DNA of 64,000 bases from Haloarcula laminariae. Its GTDB lineage: Archaea; Halobacteriota; Halobacteria; Halobacteriales; Haloarculaceae. The stretch is from positions 22,440-86,439 of the forward strand of contig NZ_JAMZFY010000005.1 of the NCBI RefSeq assembly GCF_025457605.1, in the 5' to 3' direction. Under the pieces are notes generated by a model that saw only the letters and a program-made list of their open reading frames with translations, was not told where the DNA came from and made no database searches. Of this stretch, positions 53,547 through 61,227 are shown one piece after another (within the stretch, counting starts at the first letter, position 1; every line of letters starts with the position of its first letter). The position numbers and the translations under genes were made by a program.

Positions 53547-55706
53547 ATGCCGTTCAGTATCGACTTCTTGGATGACGGACGCGTCCTCGAATGGGACGCC
53601 ACTGCCGACGGCGCCACCGTGACCGAGCACGGAGACTACACCCCACGCTTCTACGTCGCACCTCGCGACCCAGCGACCGACCTCGACCTCACGACACTCC
53701 AGTCGGTGTACGACCAACACCCGGATGTCGTCGGGACCGAGATGGTTGCGCGACGGCCGGGCTTTCGACGAGACGAGGAGACTGTTCTCGCGGTCGACGT
53801 TGCCCATATCGACCGCGTCCCCCCACTTGCTCGGCAGGCGCGCCAGCTGTCGGCCTATCCAGTCGGGGATCTCGCCTGCTTCAACGTCGACTTTTCCCGA
53901 GAGTTCCGGTACTGTCTGGAGACCGGCGCCGATCCGACGCCGGCAAGTGAGCTGTCGACGCTCCGGCTCAGTGTTCCGGTGACCGAAACGAGCAACGATA
54001 TCTATGGGGAACTGTCTGTCGCCGGCGACACCGTCACCGGCTCGCCGACGGACATCCTGACCGCCGTACAGGAGGGGGTCGAAGCACACAATCCGGACGT
54101 CCTGGTCTGCTCGACGAGCGGGATTGTCCCGACACTGTACGAGATGGCGACGGATGCCGGCATTGATGAGTTCACGTTGAGCCGGTGGCCCAGCGTCGAC
54201 TACCAGCAACTCGCAAGTCAGTCGACATACTCAAGCTATGGCCGTGTCGGCCACTCACCGGCACGGTACAACGTGCCCGGACGGGCGATCATCGACGAGA
54301 GTAACACGTTCTTCTACGGAGAGACGAATCTCGACGGCGTCCTCGATCTGGTCTCGCGCTCGAAGAAACCCGTCCAGGAGCTGGCGTGGGCGTCAATTGG
54401 CAACGTGCTGACCGCGATTCAGATCTGTGAGGCCCACAACCGCGGCGTACTCGTTCCGTGGAACTCCTGGCGCCACGAATTCTACAAGCCGATGGGGACG
54501 CTCCACGACGCCGACCGTGGCGGCTTCATCTTCGCTCCCGAGGTCGGTGTCCACGAAGACGTCCACGAACTCGACTTCTCGAGCCTCTATCCAAACATCA
54601 TCTGTACCCGGAACGTCTCGCCCGACGTTATCCGGTGTGAGTGTCATCACGACCGCGACGACGTCCCCGGACTCGGGTACTCGATTTGTGACGAACGCGG
54701 TTACCTCGTTGATGTCCTCCAACCCATCATCGATGCTCGCGACGAGATCAAGGCAGCCATCCATCGCGAACAGCAGTGTGAAAACCCCGACGAGGATCGA
54801 CTGGCGGAACTTGAGGGGCGGTCGGGTGCGCTGAAGTGGATTCTTGTCGCCTGTTTCGGATATCAGGGATTCAGCAATGCGAAGTTCGGTCGCATCGAAT
54901 GCCACGAGGCAATCAACGCGTTCGCTCGCGAGATTCTGCTGACGGCGAAGCAACGCCTGGAAGCCGGTGGCTGGCGGGTCGTCCACGGCATCGTCGACTC
55001 CATCTGGGTGACGCCCGACCCCGATGTCGACGACGAGGACCGTGAGGACCTCGAGGCGCTCGCGACGGAAATTACGGAGGCCGTCGAGATTCGGCTCGAA
55101 CACGAAGCCCACTACGACTGGGTCGCGTTCGTCCCGCAGTGCGAGAGTGACGCCGGCGCGTTGACGAAGTACTTCGGAAAGGTCGCCGGCGCCGACGAGT
55201 TCAAAGTGAGAGGCATCGAAGCCCGGCAACGTTCGACACCGCCGTTCATCGAGAAGATTCAGCGAGACTGTCTCGAACAGTTTGATGCGACTCGGTCACC
55301 GGAAGCAGTCCTCTCCTCCCTTCGAGATGCAATCGATCGCCTGCACGCCGGCGAGGTCCCAATCGAGGACCTCGTCGAACGGAATCGCGTCTCCAAGCCG
55401 CTGGAGAGGTACACACAGAACACACAGAACGTGGCGGCCCTGAAACGGGCCCGTGACCAAAATCTCGCCGTCCATCCCGGACAGGATATCGAATATGTGG
55501 TCGTCGACGACGAGAAGAACTCACGAGAGCGGGTCGCCCTCGCTCACGAGGATATCGAGACTTACGACGCCTCGTACTACGAGACGCAGCTAATCCGAGC
55601 TGTCGAAAGCGTGCTATCACCACTCGGCTGGAATCGGACGGAGATTCGCCGGGAACTTGCGGATATACGGATGCCGGAGCTGACCGCGTTCACGGATAGG
55701 AAGTAA
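53547..55706 (+). CDS. Family B DNA polymerase-like protein with altered active sites
   Basis: 719 aa from the ATG at 53547; the frame is open 60 bp further. Polymerase motif A ELDFSSLYPNI (about 340) is intact. Motif B region reads KWILVACFGYQGFSNAKFG (about 430) instead of K-x3-N-S-x-YG. Motif C region reads HGIVDSIWV (about 480), where YGDTDS is usual: the first catalytic Asp seems replaced by Ile. The expected exonuclease DIE motif is not seen (LRLSVPVTETSNDIYGE). This resembles the derived PolB2 group. It may still bind DNA. Lies with orc1 in the replication block. Confidence 0.8.
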   Translation: MPFSIDFLDDGRVLEWDATADGATVTEHGDYTPRFYVAPRDPATDLDLTTLQSVYDQHPDVVGTEMVARRPGFRRDEETVLAVDVAHIDRVPPLARQARQLSAYPVGDLACFNVDFSREFRYCLETGADPTPASELSTLRLSVPVTETSNDIYGELSVAGDTVTGSPTDILTAVQEGVEAHNPDVLVCSTSGIVPTLYEMATDAGIDEFTLSRWPSVDYQQLASQSTYSSYGRVGHSPARYNVPGRAIIDESNTFFYGETNLDGVLDLVSRSKKPVQELAWASIGNVLTAIQICEAHNRGVLVPWNSWRHEFYKPMGTLHDADRGGFIFAPEVGVHEDVHELDFSSLYPNIICTRNVSPDVIRCECHHDRDDVPGLGYSICDERGYLVDVLQPIIDARDEIKAAIHREQQCENPDEDRLAELEGRSGALKWILVACFGYQGFSNAKFGRIECHEAINAFAREILLTAKQRLEAGGWRVVHGIVDSIWVTPDPDVDDEDREDLEALATEITEAVEIRLEHEAHYDWVAFVPQCESDAGALTKYFGKVAGADEFKVRGIEARQRSTPPFIEKIQRDCLEQFDATRSPEAVLSSLRDAIDRLHAGEVPIEDLVERNRVSKPLERYTQNTQNVAALKRARDQNLAVHPGQDIEYVVVDDEKNSRERVALAHEDIETYDASYYETQLIRAVESVLSPLGWNRTEIRRELADIRMPELTAFTDRK

Positions 55707-55708
55707 AA

Positions 55709-55749
55709 TTAACCAACAAGAAGTCGGTTGGAGAAGACTTGTTGGTTAA
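55709..55749. repeat. Paired TTAACCAACA element, copy 3
   Basis: TTAACCAACA at 55709-55718 and TGTTGGTTAA at 55740-55749 (21-bp gap), immediately after the polymerase-like gene stop. Between convergent genes, so if it is an operator its target is unclear here; as RNA it would form a hairpin and could end transcription. Confidence 0.75.
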
Positions 55750-55796
55750 CCACATCCACACGAGGGGGGACCTGTGAGATGACGGCAGCTGTCGTC

Positions 55797-56129
55797 TCAC
55801 TTGTCGGGATTGACTGGCGACTTAGATTTTGACTTGATCTCCTCTTCCTCCCGCCACTGCCAGTAGTGGCGGTTGTCGTTAATCTCCTTGATCATGATTG
55901 TCGCTTTAGCAGGGACGTCATCTGGTCGCTCCTCTACCTCGTTCTGGTCTGACGACTCCTCGAGATGAGCGTCTCGTTCCTTGTTCTCGGCGAGCGCTTC
56001 AGCGTACGTAGCAACGTCTCGGAGCTTCTCCGGGCCTGTCTCGTTGAGCATATTGACGATTTTCGTCGAGGGGTCGCCGGTAGGACCCGAGGTTCGTAGG
56101 ACATCGGCTGCTCTCGTGTTAACCAACAT
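55797..56129 (-). CDS. Acidic hypothetical protein whose start lies in an inverted repeat
   Basis: 110 aa, starting ATG-TTG-GTT-AAC inside element copy 4 (56119-56158). Content: IVNMLNETGPEKLRDVATYAE (helix), then acidic linker DQNEVEERPDD and DNRHYWQWREEEEIKSKSK. No family recognised. If the start is right, a protein bound at the repeat would cover the start codon and control expression directly. Confidence 0.55.
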   Translation of the reverse strand: MLVNTRAADVLRTSGPTGDPSTKIVNMLNETGPEKLRDVATYAEALAENKERDAHLEESSDQNEVEERPDDVPAKATIMIKEINDNRHYWQWREEEEIKSKSKSPVNPDK

Positions 56130-56158
56130 AGCAAGCTAATCATAGTTTTGTTGGTTAA
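56119..56158. repeat. Paired TTAACCAACA element, copy 4
   Basis: TTAACCAACA at 56119-56128 and TGTTGGTTAA at 56149-56158 (20-bp gap), covering the start codon of the leftward 110-aa gene. Confidence 0.75.
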
Positions 56159-56240
56159 ATGATGGAGGCGGCGCCCGTGATTGCTGTTTGTAACACTACT
56201 CGAAATGTCGTTATAAACTAGTTTCGTACTATGTTACACC

Positions 56241-56351
56241 GTGCTCCGGCGTATCGAACTCAAGGTCCTCGCCACGGTCGACGGTACCGTCCTGACCGGA
56301 CGCGAGAAGTACTGTGCCTACTACGAAGCGACCGGTTCGGTGGACAACTGA
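56241..56351 (+). CDS. Short frame, probably N-terminal remnant
   Basis: 36 codons from GTG 56241: LRRIELKVLATVDGTVLTGREKY split, ending EATGSVDN-stop. A TATA-like TTATAAACT lies about 30 bp upstream, so a real promoter may be present. The short length and its end just before the convergent nuclease gene suggest the rest was lost. No family recognised. Confidence 0.3.
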   Translation: MLRRIELKVLATVDGTVLTGREKYCAYYEATGSVDN

Positions 56352-56375
56352 CCTGCTAGCCGAGTTCCAAGACAG

Positions 56376-57827
56376 TCAGGCCACGGTCCGAAACTCGATT
56401 CGCTGTTCATCCTCCTTCCAGTTGTACTCGAGAAGCGTGACGTTGTTCCAGAGTTGTGGATCGCGTTCGAAGGGTCGATGGGAGCTGACTGGCATCCGGT
56501 AGGTCGCTGGAAGTTCTGTCGACCGGTCCTCTGCCTCTGCCGGAGAGGTCGGGCGCTCCTCGAAGGCTTGGCGAACCTCCTCACGGTAGGTCTCGTCGGT
56601 ATCGGCATAGCCACCCGTCAAGAGGTAGGCATCAATAGCCTGGTAGTGCCCATCGGCGATTTCCTCAGCCACATAATCAACGTACTTCATCAGCTGTTCC
56701 AGATGGTCAACGAGATTATCCACGTACCATATCTCGTCCTTCTTGATTTCGATGACCTCGTAGCCAACGGTGGTCGCTTGGTCGTCTGCAGGCGTACTAT
56801 CGGGGAAGTCGAACTGTGGCTGAATCTCCGTGAGGACATCAAGGTGGTTCGCCCAACTGGTCGGCTTAGCCGGTGAAGTCGGGAACTCACGATATATTTG
56901 CTGTCGACTCCGTCCGGTCATACTCTCCGGAAGAATGTCGTCAGCGCCACTCTTCAGCGCCTCGATAATTGTAGCATGAACCCAGTTCTCCTTGCTGAAT
57001 AGGCCATCGTCGAGTACGCGTGATGGATTGTCCGAGACGTACTGCCGGATGGAGACCGGGTCACTGTCTCGGCCATCGACAGCTATCTCGAAATCGATTA
57101 ACGGTTCGGCCATATCGATTACCTTGCCCGAACTTGTATCTCGGTTGACCATGTGGATGAGATGAGTGAGGTTCTCTGTAGTCTCCTTGCTCAGTAGTGA
57201 GAAGTTCTTGCCCTCAAAGAACTCGAGATACGATGACCGCGGGATGCCGTTCGACGAGAGCACGTAGTCCATATCGATACCCTGCTCGAAGAACGCAGGT
57301 GCCGCACGGAACGGTATCAGGATTCGAATCTTCGACCAGCTCTGACCGGTATATAATGCCTCATCTGCCATCCGTTGCGCCTTGCGTTCTGAATCGTTGT
57401 TGGTCTCGGCGTCGTCCTCTGGGCGTGACCCAGTGATAGCGTCTACGGCTGCTGGCTCCAGTGCATCCGGGAAGTTGTACAGGAGTGGTCTCTGTGGATT
57501 TCCAGTGGTATCGAGCACCTCGCCCACCCCGTAAATCATCTTATCTTTGAAGAAGAATACGCTGTCCCCGGCCTCGATAGTTGCGAGATCGGCGAACGTC
57601 CCGACCATAGCTGCCGTCCAATCGGAACGACTGTTGTCCTCTCCGGGAATCTTCAGCACCGGCCCGAAGACCCGGCCACGCATCCCATCCCACATCACGC
57701 GTTCGTCCAACTCAGAGAGCACATTGAACAACACACCCTTCATCGTCCACTGTCCTCCGAGACACAGCATCGCCTTCTCCGAACATCCGATGAGAGTCGG
57801 TCTATCACTTGTCTCTAGGTTCGTCAC
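56376..57827 (-). CDS. EVE-like domain plus PD-(D/E)XK nuclease (NucS/Mrr-like) protein
   Basis: 483 aa from a GTG at 57827; ATGs at residues 20 and 29 are possible. Residues about 60-110 (WTAAMVGTFADL, IEAGDSVFFFKDKMIYGVGEVLD) resemble an EVE/PUA-like domain, a fold that reads modified bases. Residues about 350-400 hold the nuclease signature GYEVIEIKKDEIWYVDNLVD then EQLMKYVDYVAEEI: E-x-K followed by a Q-x3-Y helix as in NucS or Mrr-type enzymes. EVE plus restriction nuclease is a known build of modification-dependent defence proteins. It is divergent from the AddB/AddA pair at 57958. Confidence 0.6.
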   Translation of the reverse strand: MTNLETSDRPTLIGCSEKAMLCLGGQWTMKGVLFNVLSELDERVMWDGMRGRVFGPVLKIPGEDNSRSDWTAAMVGTFADLATIEAGDSVFFFKDKMIYGVGEVLDTTGNPQRPLLYNFPDALEPAAVDAITGSRPEDDAETNNDSERKAQRMADEALYTGQSWSKIRILIPFRAAPAFFEQGIDMDYVLSSNGIPRSSYLEFFEGKNFSLLSKETTENLTHLIHMVNRDTSSGKVIDMAEPLIDFEIAVDGRDSDPVSIRQYVSDNPSRVLDDGLFSKENWVHATIIEALKSGADDILPESMTGRSRQQIYREFPTSPAKPTSWANHLDVLTEIQPQFDFPDSTPADDQATTVGYEVIEIKKDEIWYVDNLVDHLEQLMKYVDYVAEEIADGHYQAIDAYLLTGGYADTDETYREEVRQAFEERPTSPAEAEDRSTELPATYRMPVSSHRPFERDPQLWNNVTLLEYNWKEDEQRIEFRTVA

Positions 57828-57957
57828 ATCGGTGAAAAAATTACTGTCGACCCGCTCTGGTACTAGATGGACAGTCCTGAGTCGCCACCCTGATTTAAGT
57901 AATCGAATCCCAAACCCATTTCCAGACCGATGGTTCTGAGAGCATGGTAGAGCAGGT

Positions 57958-60900
57958 GTGCCGACAGTGAGTGAGTCTCGAAACGCGGATGTGGTCTACG
58001 AGGGGGCGGATATTGATACACTCCGTGCTAGGGCATTCGAGGGTGCTGCAACACAGGCTGGCGACCAGCCAGCTTCCGTCCTATATATCACCGGGTCGAA
58101 TTCAGACATCGAGGCGGTTCGCGAACAGTGGCGGGATTATGGTCGAGATATCGAACTGCAGGTACGTTCGCTGGATGGGATTGTCGATGCGAGCTACGAT
58201 AAAGAGTTCACCGCCAGCCGAGCGACCTATCACACCCGGTCGGAGCATCGACAGCTGGTCGATGCCGCGATAGCCGGTCTTCCGGATGGACATCGGTTCG
58301 GTCCAGGTGACCGACCCCTCACTGATGGCCATCTCCAACAGCTCCAGGACCTCCTGACGTTAACGGAGTTCGCCGGGCTGCGCTCCGCTGAAGAAATCGA
58401 ATCACGTCTGCAACAGGAGGGGCTGGATAACCTCGGTGCCGATATCGCCTTGCTGAAGCGCAAGTTCGAAGCCGCACGGGGTCGCGACACGGCATCCATT
58501 GAGCGGACGCTCCGGGCTGAGCGGTACATGCGCGTGACCGAGCAGACCCAGGTCGGCGATGCCCACCCGAACGTGGATGTCCTCGTCATCGGGCGGTTCG
58601 ACAGACTCTCCCCGGTCGAGGCAGCGGTTCTCGAATGGCTCACCGATGCCCTCCCAGCGCACGCGGTGTTGCCTCGCTCGGCGACTGGACGGCCCGCTGG
58701 GGTCGACCGGGCCATCGCGCTGTTCCGTCGGACGCTCACGGAGCGATTCGGACTCGACGTCCACCAGGTCGAACCGCGGGACGGGAGAGCAATCGATTCG
58801 AGTGTCCTGGAATCCTACTACACGCCCGGGAGCGAAGGGGGCAAGCGACGACCGTGTACCGTGCAGGTCCGAGCGCCGATGGACGTGGGCCACGAGGTGC
58901 GGTTCCTCATCCGGCGGGCACAGGCGGCCATCCAGAATGAGGGGTATGCACCCGATGATATCGGCCTGTTCGTCACCTCGTCCGGGGACTATCTTGATCG
59001 CATAGAATCTGTCGCCGCTGAACGGTCCCTACCTGTCCATCTGACACAACGTCTCGGTCTCGAGGCGACCAAGCCCGGGGCTGCAGTCGATGACCTACTT
59101 GAACTCGTGACTTCCCCGACGGATATGACAGCCCTGACGGCAGCCTTGTCGAACCCGGTCGTCGAGTTGGAAGGATACGAAACCGAACTGGACAGCGAGC
59201 AGCTCGCCGCGGCAATCGACGCAGGCGCCGATATCGATGACCAAGCACTGGAACCGGAGTGTCGCGGGTTGGTCGAAGCCATCCTCTCCGATGCGAGGGC
59301 GGCCAATGGAGCGACCGAGGCGAGTCCACTCACCGAGTTCCTCGCATCGATGGGCCTATCGAACGACCGGCTCCGAGCGGTCGGCAGCCGGACCACCACC
59401 GCCGCCTGGGGACGTATCGAGCGGACTATCACGGATGTCTCGAACTGCCCCATCGTCGATACAACAGAGCCGTTCCACGAACGGCTCTATCGTGCATTAG
59501 GGTGTGTGGATGTGGATGTCGAGACCGGTCCGGAGAGCGGCAGCATCGACGTCAGGTCGCTCAACGATATCGGCGAGCGGACGTACGATATGGTGTTCAT
59601 CGCCGGCCTCACGGAATCGGGGTACCCAACCAGAGGCCGACGGCTGGCTTTCACACGAGAACTCAACGAAGCACACCCCGATTTCGACAGGGCAGACCCC
59701 ACAGCCCAGACCGACCACGGTATCGCGACGCTCCTCGCTGCGGCGGAGACGGCCGTATTGACGCGACCACGAATGCACGGGGACGGGAACGAGACCATCC
59801 CAGCCGGCTTCGTGACCGAGCTACTGAGCCGGACGGCCATCGAGGAACGCGAGCTCGATGAATTCGATAGGTTCCAGGGAGAGAGTTCGGATGTCGAGCC
59901 GATTGGTTCCGTGGCGGACACATGGCGCGCGCTTGGTGTCCTGGGCGGACTGGAGCGTGAGATCCTCCGGCGTGGACTTGACGAGATGGGTCCAGTCCTC
60001 GATGTAGTTGGCCCTGAGAACGGCCACGAACGGCTCCAGACAGTTCGAGCCGGTATCAAGACGGCGACGGCGCGTGCGACGGCCAGGGTCGATGCGAGGA
60101 ACGGTCATCTGGGGCCTGCTGCAGGACCAGCACATGCTGGAGAGCCGGGTGAGACCATCTCGCCAAGCGAGCTGAACACCTACGCAGAGTGCGGGTTCAA
60201 GCATCTCATGGAGTATCGTCTCGAAATCACCGACGACGATGCGGACATGACCGGTGCGAACCAGGGCACCATCATCCACACAATCCTCGAGGAGTTCTAC
60301 ACCGGCATCCAGGACAGCAAGGGAACACCTGTCGATTTGGCGGGTCACGACTTGGGTGATCTGGAATCGCGCCTGCTCGATATCGCATTGGCGACACTCG
60401 ATACGGCCGAGGAGTTGGACCTAGCTTGGAAGCAAGAGCTGCTGGCCGGCCTCGGGACGGCTGAAGCGAACCCCCACTACAATCCCTGGGATCTCGAGAC
60501 CCCGATTGCGGGCGCGCTCAAAGGCTTCCTTGATGAGGAGCTTTCGCTCAGGGGTGCACTCGATGACGGTATCGAGACGATGACCACAGTGCCGACACAT
60601 TTCGAATCCCACCAGCGGACGACCATCGGGGGTGTCGAGACCAGTGGTGTCATCGACCGCATCGACACCGGGAGTGACGGGTTCGTCATCCGGGACTATA
60701 AGACGGGGTCGGTCCCGAGTGCTGAGGATATCCTGGGCGGACTCGCGTTCCAACTCCCAATCTATCTCCTGCTGGCCCGTGGAATCGTTCCGGACACAGA
60801 ACCCATCGGTGGCACCTACTACGCCGTCGGTGGGCCAGGTGACGTGTCGAGCTGGCGAACAGTACTGGCCGCGGACGACGATGCGGTGTACTACCAGCAT

Positions 60901-61227
60901 GGCGGTGGCCCGGTTCGTCGTCTGAGCGCCCCTGTTATCGAGACACGAGAGGTTTTCCACGAGTATCTGGAGGCGACGATTCCCGAGCAACTGCGCAGCA
61001 TCACAGCGAGCCTGGAAGCCGGCCATTTCAACCCGGCAATCAACGACCCTGGCGATGCTGGGTGTTCGTACTGCGAGTACCGGGACATCTGTGACGTGCG
61101 AGAGAGCCAGCGCCACGACCTCATCGAATCGCTTGAGAACACCGATACTGCCTACGTTCCGCCCGCAGCACGTGGGGAGATAGCAATCCCAACTCCTGGC
61201 GATGGTGATACCGGAGGGGACCGATGA
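57958..61227 (+). CDS. addB: AddB-type nuclease with iron-sulfur cysteines
   Basis: 1089 aa from a GTG. N-terminal part is an inactivated UvrD-like helicase (VLYITGSNSDIEAVREQW, PNVDVLVIGRFDRLSPVEAA, VFIAGLTESGYPTRGR). C-terminal part is a RecB-type nuclease: SELNTYAECGFKHLMEYRL (Cys about 745), VIRDYKTGS (about 910; D-x-K), QLPIYLLLARG (Q-x3-Y) and GCSYCEYRDIC (three Cys, about 1035-1043). One plus three Cys is the AddB iron-sulfur staple. With AddA it resects double-strand ends. It overlaps the next gene by four bases (ATGA). Confidence 0.88.
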   Translation: MPTVSESRNADVVYEGADIDTLRARAFEGAATQAGDQPASVLYITGSNSDIEAVREQWRDYGRDIELQVRSLDGIVDASYDKEFTASRATYHTRSEHRQLVDAAIAGLPDGHRFGPGDRPLTDGHLQQLQDLLTLTEFAGLRSAEEIESRLQQEGLDNLGADIALLKRKFEAARGRDTASIERTLRAERYMRVTEQTQVGDAHPNVDVLVIGRFDRLSPVEAAVLEWLTDALPAHAVLPRSATGRPAGVDRAIALFRRTLTERFGLDVHQVEPRDGRAIDSSVLESYYTPGSEGGKRRPCTVQVRAPMDVGHEVRFLIRRAQAAIQNEGYAPDDIGLFVTSSGDYLDRIESVAAERSLPVHLTQRLGLEATKPGAAVDDLLELVTSPTDMTALTAALSNPVVELEGYETELDSEQLAAAIDAGADIDDQALEPECRGLVEAILSDARAANGATEASPLTEFLASMGLSNDRLRAVGSRTTTAAWGRIERTITDVSNCPIVDTTEPFHERLYRALGCVDVDVETGPESGSIDVRSLNDIGERTYDMVFIAGLTESGYPTRGRRLAFTRELNEAHPDFDRADPTAQTDHGIATLLAAAETAVLTRPRMHGDGNETIPAGFVTELLSRTAIEERELDEFDRFQGESSDVEPIGSVADTWRALGVLGGLEREILRRGLDEMGPVLDVVGPENGHERLQTVRAGIKTATARATARVDARNGHLGPAAGPAHAGEPGETISPSELNTYAECGFKHLMEYRLEITDDDADMTGANQGTIIHTILEEFYTGIQDSKGTPVDLAGHDLGDLESRLLDIALATLDTAEELDLAWKQELLAGLGTAEANPHYNPWDLETPIAGALKGFLDEELSLRGALDDGIETMTTVPTHFESHQRTTIGGVETSGVIDRIDTGSDGFVIRDYKTGSVPSAEDILGGLAFQLPIYLLLARGIVPDTEPIGGTYYAVGGPGDVSSWRTVLAADDDAVYYQHGGGPVRRLSAPVIETREVFHEYLEATIPEQLRSITASLEAGHFNPAINDPGDAGCSYCEYRDICDVRESQRHDLIESLENTDTAYVPPAARGEIAIPTPGDGDTGGDR

